From Siderastrea radians (taxonomy: Eukaryota; Cnidaria; Anthozoa; Scleractinia; Rhizangiidae), in contig OZ024894.1 of NCBI GenBank assembly GCA_964017195.1, positions 35,797,614-35,861,613 of the forward strand: a stretch of 64,000 nucleotides of DNA, given 5' to 3'. Position 1 is the first letter of the stretch; each line of letters opens with the position of its first letter. The position numbers were made by a program, and so were the translations under genes. The notes beneath the pieces are model-generated. The model searched no databases and was not told the origin of the DNA. It worked only from the letters and a program-made list of their open reading frames with translations. Of this stretch, positions 41,747 through 52,571 are shown piece after piece.

Positions 41747-42385
41747 GCAGCGTTTGCCTCGTTTTGAATTAACGGGAATTAATTACGAGGTGCCGAGTGA
41801 AAAAAGACGTGGTGTCCGAGGTGTCCGAAGTGAAAAGAGACGTGGTCATTTGCACAGTCGATGAAGTCCTGAATACATCTTACAACTACGACGATTAATC
41901 AGGAAATGGTAAAAAACATATTTGAGCTCACCCCTGGCTTCCTTCGTGTGCATACATTTTTTAAAATAAAAAAGAACAAATAGATGCGCTCAGTGCAAAG
42001 TGCAGGTGAAAACTGAGCAGGAAAAATATGGAAGGTTGTCGCAACCATCTCTGGCACTGATTCTTAGTAATACAATTTTAAATCGTTGCACAGTTTGACT
42101 ACTATTTTAATGCAATACATAAACTAAAAAGAAAGCAATATAACGTAACTACTCAGTAAATACCCAGATACAGCCTAGGGAAAATCACATATATGCACAA
42201 AGAATGGCTGCTCACCAACTGCACAAAATGTTAATTGAACAATAGAAGAAACAATTAAATGTTAGGTTCCTTTTATAATTCAAAACTAGGAGGATACAAA
42301 GAATTGCAATGAAAAAAAGTGAACTTCGAGCATTCTTTTAGTTTCCTACTAAATCAGCCAATCAGCCAAAACGCTGATTGTAACA
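41747..42385 (+). pseudogene. Truncated copy of the secreted-protein gene (second repeat and 3' region)
   Basis: It matches 4083-4690 and starts abruptly inside the second repeat. A small internal duplication (GAAAAAAGACGTGGTGTCCG before GTCCGAAGTGAAAAGAGACG) shifts the frame, so the conserved RDVVICK segment is not read. No start codon context or upstream exons are present. It marks the beginning of the right-hand tandem copy. Confidence 0.8.
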
Positions 42386-44040
42386 TTCACGTAGTAAGCA
42401 CAAGCAAAAGCCAGAAAACGGAATTTTCCTTCTTATGTTGTCCTCACTATAGCTAGTGACACTTATTAATTAAGTTCGATTAAAAAAAGAAAACAGAAGC
42501 AGCTTGCACTCGCTCGCCTACTATTCCTAGCGAGAAACACTTAACAGGTCTGCTCGTTTCCTTCTGTTTGTAGGGAAGCTTTTGCTTAATATGCTTGTAC
42601 CTTGATTTTGTTGTTGTGGTCGATACAAGCTTATGCGTGTGTTTGTGCTTGAAAGCGAGCCTTGAGTTGGACGAGACCAGAAGAGCTAGGACGTCGGGTA
42701 GAAAGAAAGATTGGACATAGAAACCAAGCGAGCGAACAATCATGTCAGGACCTAGGTGGTGAGGTGAACTAATTACTGGTGACTGGCACAAACCAGGGCA
42801 CAAACAATTGTAGACAAGGGTTGGCTTACAGTTTATCAACAACCCATATCAAATATACTTAGTCACCAAAGAAGGAATAAACAAAAATGAACTTGTACGT
42901 TGACTTGTATGTTAATTAAACTGAGACAGGGCAAAGAGAATGGCTCGTCGATAGATCTTTAGAGGGCGCTGTGACCCACACCATTTAAATTAATGCCATC
43001 GCAGTTATTTTATATTCGTAGTCGGATTAGTAAATCAGTAACTGCTTAAGTTCTGTCTGTTGTAAGGAAGGAGAGTGCCAATATGCCATTAGTACATATA
43101 ACTAACACGGTGTAGAAACTTATGAAATACAGCAGCGATCGTGCACGTGGCGCCTGGTCACTGGCACCATGCACATGGTACGAGGGTCTTACCTCAAATA
43201 CTTCGAAAATCGAATGCCAATTACATCTCACTTGACCTAAAATCAGTGAATAATTGATAAATAAAGTCCACTATAGCGTGGAAATCGTTAATCCTGGAAG
43301 AAAGGGCGTCCTTTTCATAGCCAATGTATAAGGCTAAATATTAAGCTACCAAAGCAGTGATAAATAGTAAGCTACCGAACAATCGAGTACTTATCTTGCT
43401 GAAGTTGTGAAAATCCCGGTGTTCGGAGCCGTAAAAAGTAGGCCAAATAAAAGCAATCTACTCGCTGTAGCCATAAAAACAGCGCCATACAAATTTCTCT
43501 TGACTTGCTGATAACAGCGAGTGAAAAAGGACTCTTGCCTCGCTTGCATGTCTTAAGAACCTAGGAAGTCCCGGATGGCTGTAACGCCCGCTTACCGTAA
43601 GCTGGGAGGATATTAACTAAATGTGTCACACTCAGCATAAAACCATTTATTTATTAATTATTTATTTACCATTACAGCAACCCTCGTATTGACCATTATC
43701 AGCCGCAACAAGAAGCAACAACAGAAACAAAAACAAAACTTAATTAACTAGTTGGTGGGTGATTTAAGACACGTTGATTCGGAATTGAGCAGGATCAGCA
43801 GAGAGAGTAAAGACATCCGGAGGCTGGGAATTCCACTGAACTATAGTTCTAGGATATTTCCCTTCTGGAAATAACCTTTATTATCATTCATGTCATTCTA
43901 TCCGGCGTTTTAATTAGCCGAGAGACCTTTACGTCACCGCAAATAACTGCCTACGAATAAGTGTCTGCTCGTACGCATTACGGTGCGAAGTTGTTTTGCT
44001 GCGAATAATTCTGCTCGTGCGCCGTTGAGTCACCAGTTCA
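42386..44040. other. Intergenic, nothing recognised
   Basis: Neither strand shows a motif. The 120-codon minus-strand frame at 42842-42480 has no recognisable domain and a composition like its surroundings. Confidence 0.4.
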
Positions 44041-44061
44041 GTCTACGTTTGAAACTCCACC

Positions 44062-44560
44062 ATGGCGGCAAGATTTCCAGAGTTGACAGAGAGTGAACTT
44101 AATTGTCTGATTAAACAAAAAAAAAAAACAAAAACAAAAAAAACAGCGATAACACCAAGAAAGCAACTAAAGTTGCTGTAAACGTATTTCGACAATATTT
44201 AGAAAAGAGAAAAGTCGACGAAAAGGAGCTTTTGACGTCGAACATTAAACCGTGTTCTACTCTGATCCGTGGTTAAATTTGCAGCTGTTTTAAAAAAGTT
44301 TTACGCCGGAGCCAGGAAAAAGAATGGCGAACTGTACAAGAAAGCTTCACTTGTGGGAATACATTTCGGTCTCCAACGGTTTTTCAGCTGTCAAAAAATG
44401 GATATCATCAAAGATCCGACTTCGCCGAAGCCAACATTGTTTTTCAAGCAAAATTTCACGGCTAAACGCGAAGGAAAAGCTCAAACTCAAACTCAGGCAA
44501 GTAAGCCATTAAAGTGCGGAACTTCTGAGATTTTTGACTTAAATTGGAAGAAAAGAGTGT
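44062..44560 (+). pseudogene. N-terminal fragment of a Crypton-like tyrosine recombinase
   Basis: The start MAARFPELTESELNCLI runs into an A/C-rich insertion. In other frames it continues as KKATKVAVNVFRQYLEKRKV, then FAAVLKKFYAGARKKNGELY and VGIHFGLQRFFSCQKMDI. The pattern (NTKKATK, FYAxxRKKxGxxYxKxSLxGIRxGLxRF) is that of the N-terminal domain of Crypton-type recombinases, as I know it from cnidarian proteins. At least two frame changes and the missing catalytic half make this a relic. Confidence 0.65.
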
Positions 44561-45054
44561 GAATCTTCCTACTGAACGTTGTACTTTTTGGAAAATCAGT
44601 TGATGTATTTGTTTTGAAGCAATTAATTATTGGCGAAAGTGGAATTTACTAATTTTGTATTTTTTTTTGTGTGCAGAATATTAAAGTTTTGAACGAAATG
44701 AAAGCACTGTGCGCGCGCTTAATCATTATCATCTTTATACTCCACTTGGATAGGAATAAATAATTGTGAAACAACCGTGCTGGTTAAATCTTGTTGAATG
44801 ATAAAACAATTATTGAAGTCGATTGTGCAAAATATCGTGATTTGTCAGTGTCTCGCAGATCAATTATTTGGGGGCTGTGCAATAATTACCTGGAGGGGGG
44901 GTTGGGAAATGGATAAAATATGGCTCAAAATCAAGTCGCACCCCCCCCTCTCACTAAGCGAAAATTAACTTTAACCTCCCCTCAACTACTGATAATATTA
45001 AGGTCAACCCCTCCTCCCCTGCCTCCTCCCCGCATTGGTTCCCTTATACCTAAT

Positions 45055-45501
45055 TTACGTGTTGGATGTCTTCCTCAGGCACAAAAAGTACTTAAAATGA
45101 CTCTCTCCATCAGAATCACTTGACTCTGATTCTGAAATTGTGTCGTCTTCACACGAGTTGTTTAATTCTTCATCTTCCAGAACATCTCTGGAAGCATTTC
45201 CACGCGCGTGGCTGACAACTCGTTTAGTAAAATCAGCCATACTACCGTTTATCTTGAGACCACGTTGTTTCAAGTACATTTTCAGCTCGTTGTTCGTAAG
45301 TGTTTCCACATCTTTTTCATTTTTCCAAGAAATATTACACGGAAGAGCGTTCCTTTCTCTTGCTTTTTTTTTCGCCTTTGCATCCAAGAACTCAAGGTGC
45401 TCTACATAACTTTTACATGCAGTCTCGTTCACGTTGAACTGGGACCAGAACTCTTGCAAAGACCTTTCTTCACAGGAGGACAATTTTTCCTCGTTGAACA
45501 A
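45055..45501 (-). CDS. SAP-domain protein or fragment inside an inverted-repeat element
   Basis: The 148-codon frame starts MFNEEKLSSCEERSLQEFWS. It has a lysine-rich KAKKKARERNALPC segment (42-55), a SAP-like helix-turn-helix (about 67-101: LTNNELKMYLKQRGLKINGS) and an acidic Ser/Glu/Asp tail (109-134). SAP motifs bind AT-rich DNA, often in chromatin or DNA-repair proteins. Its position between long inverted ends suggests it belongs to a transposon, or is a captured host exon. The C-terminus may be truncated or spliced. Expression is unknown. Confidence 0.45.
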   Translation of the reverse strand: MFNEEKLSSCEERSLQEFWSQFNVNETACKSYVEHLEFLDAKAKKKARERNALPCNISWKNEKDVETLTNNELKMYLKQRGLKINGSMADFTKRVVSHARGNASRDVLEDEELNNSCEDDTISESESSDSDGESHFKYFLCLRKTSNT

Positions 45502-45699
45502 TTTCTTTATCTGGACACTCGGGAGAGGTTTATAAGCTTACTTTGCAAAGCATGTAATCAAACTGTTTATATTTACATAGCTCAATTTATTGCTATTAAA
45601 GTCAACAGTTGGGCTTTCATTCTCTTTAATTATAGTACAATGTAGACTATCCTACATTGGCATCTTTCTTTTTCATTGAATAACATCATAGTGTCAGGG

Positions 45700-45900
45700 C
45701 CGTAGCCAGACTTTTCTGATAACCGAGGCAATCGTGAAAGCGCCAAAGGCGCGAGCTTTTAGGGGGGTCTGGGGCATGCTCCCCCAGAAAATTTCGAAAT
45801 CTAGACGCTCGGAAATGCCATTTTTAGTGTTTTCCTGGTGGTATTTTCCCCCAAACATAATCAAAATCCAAACTAAGTTTAACAGCGTTCCTGGTGCCAA
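45700..45900. repeat. Dispersed repeat with GGGGGGTCTGGGGCATGCTC core
   Basis: The stretch with GGCGCGAGCTTTTAGGGGGG and CTCCCCCAGAAAATTT looks like a common marine-invertebrate interspersed repeat. It is called from memory only, with no second copy in the window. Confidence 0.35.
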
Positions 45901-46291
45901 TAAAGTAGAGCTGTTTTAATATATAACAGAGGCATTCCTTTCCGACTGCATAACAGATAGGAAAATATTGAATAATCAGCCAGTTCAGAGATCAAAGCAC
46001 CTGGAGTTGACATTTCCCAGTTTAATTCCAGTGTAAGCAAGGGCGTGGTTCTTTTACCACTTTTCCAGTTTGTGAAAAAGAGTGAAAAAAGTAATGCCCC
46101 CCCCCTTGTGCGTATTAAATTTTACACTCAGCCCCCCCCCTCTTTCTAGTTGTGCTTTTCCCCTATGCCTCCCTCTGGTTTCCCAACCCCCCCCCCTCCA
46201 GGTAATTATTGCACAGTCCCTAATTTATCTGCTTGCCACTGACAAATCACGATATTTTGCTCAACCTCGTCCAATAATTGTTTATTATTTG

Positions 46292-46480
46292 ATGGGATAA
46301 TTGCACCTCAATTAATTAGTACAAATTTATTAAAAATAATTATGTAATGGAAAAGTTTTTTGCCTTTTCTCACCTCTTGCAAGTTTTAAAAGTTGAGAAC
46401 TCCAAAGAGTAAAGTGATTTCAACTTTTGTTATCTCTTTTACAGTGCATGTGCCTACGCACATCGTAAAATAGTAATAAT
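46292..46480 (+). repeat. Right copy of a duplicated marker (partner 5296-5510)
   Basis: Same order and orientation of shared words as at 5296-5510, ending in TAATAATAATT. Confidence 0.75.
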
Positions 46481-46908
46481 AATTAAAAAAAAAGAAAGAA
46501 AATTGTCAAACTGGTCTGCATTTGTAAACTACAGTGTGGCACTAAATTTTAGCGGGAGTTTAATTTTGCGGATTGGCGATTTTTTGTGTTTTGCGGGAAC
46601 TAAGTTTTGCGATTGGAAGAGACTGGTTTTTCTTGCTGGGAATTAATTTTTGCGATTTTCTGAAAGTCGCGTTCAAATGGAACTGATAACATTTTCGTTT
46701 TTTATTTGAGTACATGCAATCGAAATATAGATAAAACCACATGGGAATGTAAGACAGTTTAATCGATGTCACTCTATTACACTACAATGGATCGACAATA
46801 ACTAGGGTACCATGTATTATCCACCGAGTTATCTATGGCATTTTCTTGTTAAAACCAGTATTTTTGTATATAATTTCTGCAGTGGAGTAAATTTGTGCGG
46901 AAAATTAA

Positions 46909-47060
46909 AAATTGAAATTATAATAGGAGGCAAATGTTGTCAAGGTAAGGAAAAAATCTCCCAGCAAATTCATGTATACTAAGTTGTTTCATGGGCCATA
47001 CTAGTTCGACTTGTTTCAGGAGTTGAAGAAAAATTTATGTTCACATGAGGAGGAATAGCC
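46909..47060 (+). repeat. Third copy of the 36-base exon-like unit with its downstream flank
   Basis: 46909-46944 matches the 36-base unit and is followed by GTAAGG. The next 110 bases match the minus-strand copy (14178 down to about 14080), for example CCCAGCAAAT and CATACTAGTTCGACTTG. Confidence 0.55.
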
Positions 47061-47311
47061 TCAGAGAAGACGAAGATCAATAATTTCTGATATAAGTGTG
47101 GTTATTTAGTTTTTCATGATTCTGAAAGTATACACGGTCGTAACATACTGATAGAAATCGCTCTGCAGTTATAAACCAATCTGCAGAACACGTCAAGTGG
47201 ACGCGCGCCGAGTTTCCTGTTTGTCTCGTTATTACATGCACACTGCTAAAATTCCTCAACACGCGCGAAATCTTGTCTAGTTCTGCCATGTTCTGCAGAC
47301 TGGCTCATGCA

Positions 47312-47695
47312 CCCGGGGGGTATTCCCTTAAATGGCCTCAACGGGGGCTTGCGGCCCGATAGGGTATGCTTTTTAGAGGGGTTTGTCTTGAACGGGGTAT
47401 CGATTTCATCAACTTTTGTCTTAGACAGGGTATCGTTACAGGATCTTATGTATTCGTTAATTTACAGAACTAGAACCCTCAGCACAAGCCGAAGTTTTAC
47501 CAGTTTGCCAATGCACAGCATATTGAAATAAGAAACAGTCTCTGACTAGTCCATTCTAGCCGTAAAGAGAGTATGATGTTGGGTGCAAAAGATCTGAATT
47601 CTGTCTTAAACAGGGTTGCACAATCAGAGATTTTAAACACCCGGGCCGCACCTCCCTACCCGAGTATCTGCTGAGTGCCCCCCCCCTCCCCCAGG
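47312..47695. mobile_element. CCCGGG-ended dispersed element, copy 3
   Basis: The 384-bp element starts CCCGGGGGG and ends CCCCCAGG between perfect 8-bp repeats CTCATGCA (47304-47311, 47696-47703). The inside has GGGTAT-containing units like the other copies. Confidence 0.9.
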
Positions 47696-47754
47696 CTCAT
47701 GCAATTGTAATTCAGGCGACGCAAACCTTTAAGTTAAAAACGTGTTTCTCGTCG

Positions 47755-47955
47755 GCTTACTGTTTTTCAGGAACGTCTTTATGCAACCTGACCTCAAGCT
47801 ACAGGTTATCGTCCGTTTTGATGCTTAATATCCTATGCGGCGGCATCCGGAACCCTCGCATTTAACGTGTGCATTTGTCACGTCACGTCAAAGTGGTTTT
47901 CTGAGTACGAAGAAAACTCAAAGAAGAAAAATACAAAAGCGCTGTGAAATTATTA
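47755..47955 (+). repeat. Right copy of the 13.99-14.52-kb marker
   Basis: TATNAAACCTGACC, then CAGGTTATCG, then GGCATCCGGAACCC, GTGCATTTG, and AGAAGAAAA before GCTGTNAAATTAT follow the order seen at 13990-14520. Confidence 0.55.
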
Positions 47956-48074
47956 TTGCTAGAAATAGTCCTTAAATTACGCGAAAGTTAAAATAAAGGC
48001 TGAGCTTCATTAATATTCAATTAATTAAGTGGTGGATATTTGATTGCTTCGGTATATAGCAATCCATTGGATAA

Positions 48075-48546
48075 CCGGCGCCGCAATTTTCCCTTTCGTA
48101 AACGGTCGTTGCCATTTTTAAGACACTTAGAAAATTTTTGAACTATTATTGAAAGTTTTTCTACTAAAAAGGAAGACATTCACAACCCAGATTCGAACCC
48201 CGGTCCTTTCGTATGCTAATCTCTCTCCCTTATCACTACACTACCACGCCAATCTGCCACAATTCCGAAAAATTAAAGTATATATTATAACTAACTGTCT
48301 TTCATAACTGATACATCTATAATAGATGACGTCCCTAGCCCTTTCCAGAACGTTTAACGTAAATTCAACTTGGGCTTAAACTTTGTTCTTTCTAAGACTA
48401 TTCAAAAATGTATTTGTTACCTTATTGTGACTTAATCCAGAGCATATATTACATCTACCATGACAAAAGGCTTGGTTACCAATGATGGCATCGACCGTCA
48501 AAAATGGCAACGACCGTTTACGAAAGGGAAATAGGCACCGGCGCCA
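48075..48546. mobile_element. Inverted-repeat element enclosing a tRNA-like segment
   Basis: CCGGCGCC, then CCCTTTCGTAAACGGTCGTT and GCCATTTTTA (48075-48120) recur reversed at 48500-48546. Between the arms lies a pol III promoter-like segment on the minus strand: A box in 48252-48228 (TGGCGTGGTAGTGTAGTG) and B box in 48199-48186 (GGTTCGAATCTGGG). Confidence 0.65.
48180..48258 (-). other. tRNA-like segment (pol III A and B boxes)
   Basis: Spacing and boxes resemble a tRNA or SINE head, but the arms do not fold into a proper cloverleaf by eye, so I do not call a functional tRNA. Confidence 0.45.
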
Positions 48547-50445
48547 TAAAGTTCCTTTTCTTCTGAGAAATGAGGAAAAACTCGCAGCATGTGAATAGCA
48601 GATACTATCCCGAGTCTGAGTAGGCAATCCAAGCTCGAGAAATACATTATCCACTGTTTTGTTATATACTAAAGGAAAAATATCCTTAATCTGAGGCATA
48701 AGGCAAGACCTATCTATTAATTAAGCCAGAATAATCAGGAAAAAAAAAGAACCTAGAAGTAAGTTATGTGGAGTTTGCAACATCGTAGATTCAGTTCTGG
48801 CTAGCTTGTTGTGCGATTAGTTCTTCCTTCTGTCATGGTACGGGGAAACTATTCTGAGGTCGTGATCGCAGATCACTGCATCTTTCGGTATTTATTACTT
48901 TTAACACTGTTACGTGACAAACATTCTCGATTCTCGAAACCTTAGTTCGGGACTTTTTCTTATAAATCGTTTTCTCTATTATTAACCGGCCGTCGCTATG
49001 GCGACCGCCGGTTTATAAAATGAACACGGGGTTGCGTGAAAGTCAGTTGGCTTAACATACGAAGAAAGTGCTGTAAAGCTTGTGGTACGGGTGCTCAAGA
49101 GCGGTACTGTCTTATATAAGACGCATGCGCATATTAGTCTTCTGAATGTTACCTTCCTATGTTTTTGTCTTTTAATTTACAGTATTTAAGATATGAACGG
49201 CGAGGGGTTGTTAAGTTTGGGGTTTTGGAGCTAATAGGATTGAATGCGAAATTGGCTGTCTCGTCTGATCTAGTTAGTGGTTATGGTGAAAATTTTTTTA
49301 GCGCAGGAGTTTTTGTTATTGGGATTGACATTTTGAGGGGTGTAAAAATGTGGAGTCAGAAGGATTTGTGAATGTCGGGAGCATATCACGCTTCTGTGAA
49401 TGTGATTTGCTTTGAAAGTTGCGTTTTGTAAAGGAGCGGTGTAATATTGTGCTGCGTGAGAGGCGGTTTCCCTTGGCGTTTTATGGAGGGGGGGGGGGGT
49501 GGTTTGCGAAGTGGATTGTAAGGTTTCTGATTGGCTAACTTGTATTTCGCAGCGGACAAAAAGGACAGTTGCGTTTTGCCAGCGTGGGCTAGGAAGAGAA
49601 GGAATTGGTACTAGTATGATGATGCAATATTAGTTGATTGCACCATCAGTACATGATAGTTCGAGATGAGTGTTTATTTGAGGCGAGAAGTTGATACGAA
49701 GGAATCGTCATTAATAAGGAGATCAATTAATGAGGCAGGTGTTACGAGTCTTTTTACATTGAAAGAACTAAAATATCTGAATATTATCGGCGGATTTGTG
49801 TAGTTTGCGTGTGGTGTTCGCTAAAGGCTACCAGCAGTCTCTCTTTCCGTTCAGAGATAGTGAAGGAAAAGAAAAACAAGCGAGTGAGCGCGAAATCGAT
49901 TGCGGCTTGACAGGCGCTTTAGCTTTCAAAGACGTGGGCGACTTTCGTCCCCGCTCCCTTGTTTACTTTTGCAAGGGGATTCCCGGGTTAGCAAACCGGA
50001 TTTAAACATCACGTCATGAGATATGCCTTGACGTGTCCCATACTCTGACGATCTGCTCGAGCTCGTGTTTATCAAGCGTTATATTTTGATTCTACTGCTA
50101 TGTTCACTGTTTGTATTTAAGGTCTAGGCACAACAGTAAATACTTCGTCGTCCCGGTGTGAGCATTCTCAGTTGTGTACGAAGTTATATCGACATTCAAC
50201 GTTTGAGTGAATTTGCGTTTTTCAGCACAAATAAAAGCGATAAGAAAGATAAGCTGAGTCATCAGAGTTTAAACATTACGTCATCCAGTAACGTTATAGT
50301 CAAAATATTGTGTCACACAATCATACTTTTCGTCACGCCGGTTCGTATAAATAGAGGATCACGCTAACATTTGTGAAACCTAGGGGTGGGAAGGGTCAGA
50401 ATGGGCGGTTGAAATGCCCAAAGGCCTTTCTTGTTTTGTGTAAAG
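48547..50445. other. Region 5' of the lipase pseudogene, no gene seen
   Basis: I found no counterpart of lipase exons 1 and 2 here, so the right copy lacks the signal peptide and first catalytic-domain part. A hairpin at 48984-49013 (AACCGGC arms) and a G-run at 49488 are the only structures noted. Confidence 0.45.
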
Positions 50446-50929
50446 ACTGGAACGGGTAGCTGGCTTAAGCGGATGAAAACCGCGCTTCTAGGCCGAGAAG
50501 ACTGTAACGTGATATTTGTCGACTGGTCCGGTGGCTCCAAAACTAAGTATGGCCAGGCTGCTAGGAACACTCGGCTTGTTGGGGTTTAGATAGCAGACCT
50601 GATAAGGTTCCTGATATCCAGAACGTCTGGTTATTCTAGCTGGGCTAAACGATTTTACATCGTGGGTTTTAGTCTTGGCGCTCAAGTTGCAGGATACGCT
50701 GGAAGGCATCTTCGGGCCAAAAGGATGGTGCTGGGTCGAATCACTGGTAACATTTCATGATTTTTTGCTGAAAAGATATTGTATTCATGATAAGTATAAC
50801 GTACTTAACAGGGAATTTTGTCGTACAAATATCTACTGTTTTCTTGTCTCGTTGAGCCAAATTGTGGCAACTCATTTCTACTTCTGTGGGGCCTTATTGT
50901 CAAAATCAAGGCGCGTTGCATGTGGCGTC

Positions 50930-51050
50930 CTATAATAGTAATAATGACTGTATTAACGTGTCAAGCAAAAATCTAGCAGAGGGGGCTCCCCACTGCTAAT
51001 AGAGGACACCTAACTTTCTATACTTAACCTTCATGATGCCGTCTATTCCA
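50930..51050 (-). mobile_element. SINE 3' end, minus strand
   Basis: The reverse complement reads GTGTCC, CTATTAGCAGTGGGGAGCCC and GACACGTTAATACAG, matching the 3' end of the SINE at 25686-26186. It lies in the intron between pseudogene exons 3 and 4. Confidence 0.65.
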
Positions 51051-52287
51051 CCTTCACAGTTTCCCTAATTTCCTTGATTTTATTCAGGTTTAGATCCCAC
51101 CGGACAACATTTTGGTGGCAGAAACCCTGCACTCCATCTGGATCCAACAGATGCTCAATACGTTGACGTCATTCATACTGACGCGGGGATGGCTGGCACT
51201 GCTCGTTTCGACGGAACATTGATTTTTTCCCAAATGGCGGTAGTAGCTAGCCAGGCTGTATTAAGGCATCTGGTGGGTTTCAGGCATAGATAGTTGTGTT
51301 CCATTTAATTAATTAACAGTTAGTCCAATCGAAGGAACCATTTAAAGACTCTTAACAAATGAATTCCTTTTAGCAGCACGTCCGATCAGTTATAGAGCAA
51401 AGCTGACGTCAAAATGTTGGCCAAAGGCCATTTGGCCACTGAAAAATAAAGAAATATGGAAAATGCAACCTGTTAAGTGGAATCTATCTTGTTTTGTACA
51501 CCTGATATTAGCAGATATTAGCCAAAAGGCCAAAATGCAATACCAAAAGAGATATATGCACCATGTACAATGAGAGAGAAATTTCAGAGCTTAATTCATT
51601 CTAATTAAATAAGCCCATTGAGCGTTGTCTTATCATATCAATTTCGGACAACATGGCTGCCAACATGGCTGCAACCATGCGCAAAGCACGCAAACACGGA
51701 TTAAATATGGCGGCAGAACATAAAGGGAATGAGGGAGAAATTTTAAACTTTCCTAATTTTTGTTGTTGTCGCTCAATTTGCGACTTTCCCCAGTTTTAAA
51801 ATCGATAAAGCAATGTTCGAACTACATTTTTATCGAACAAAAAGGAAGGAAATATTATTCTAGCCACTGCCTTTTTTGATCGAAATATCACTAGAAAACG
51901 GGCACAATGTCCTCTTAAAACAGCACTCACCTTCATGCTTTTCCTAGTGTACGGAGAGAAAATCCTTTCTGTGACACGTTTCCCTAGCTTCCCATCCAAA
52001 AGATACGATGTTAAGCTCGCAAAACAAATGTTTTTCTCGTGTAAAAACGCCAGCTAAGGCACTGCCTTTTTGAGACGAAGGTTAGGCTTTTTTGTAAGTG
52101 CGACATTGAGGAAATGAAGCCATAAGTGAGGTAAAAATGCTCCTCAAACGGTTTGTTTTCCTTCTACTGGGAAGCTCCTTGGCAGCCATTTTGTTTCTTC
52201 TCCATACATAACCTACTTACCTGCTAACATAAAGAAACCGCTGAATATGGGCACCGGCTGAATTTCGAAAAAAAGCGGGAAGGAATT

Positions 52288-52571
52288 CATATGTGGGGAG
52301 GGGGGGGGGGATGAACAGGGGGTTTCAAACCCCCCACTTCCCGTACCCTTTAATCCTGGTTCCCGCCTTGTATTTTTTGGCTCCTGCCTCTTTGCATTTT
52401 TTCGATTGCAAAATATTGCGCAATGTTGCATGATTTTTCCCTTTTTCTCCCGCTTCCCGCCACCTTGGGAATCCCGCTTCCCGCCCCCTCTTCTCCCGCG
52501 TCCCGTACACCTCCCACCCCCTTTTCTCCCGGTCTCCAGCCCCCCTGTCCCTCCCCCCCCCACTCATATGC
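52288..52571. repeat. G/C-rich inverted-end repeat
   Basis: CATATGTGGGGAGGGGGG on the left faces CCCCCCCACTCATATG on the right. The inside has many TTCCCGCC words. Overlapping Gly-rich frames on the minus strand are by-products of this composition. Confidence 0.55.

Larger units (their letters stand above)
44806..46281. mobile_element. DNA-transposon-like element with about 100-bp inverted ends
   Basis: The left arm (44806-44909: ACAATTATTG, then AAAATATCGTGATTTGTCAG, then GTGCAATAATTACCTGGAG) recurs reversed at 46176-46281. The 1476-bp element contains one sizeable frame, the SAP-domain ORF on the minus strand. No transposase motif is visible. Confidence 0.65.

Noticed and set aside
45208..45645. 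145-residue plus-strand ORF over the SAP frame
   Set aside because: It is the antisense shadow of the minus-strand SAP-domain frame.
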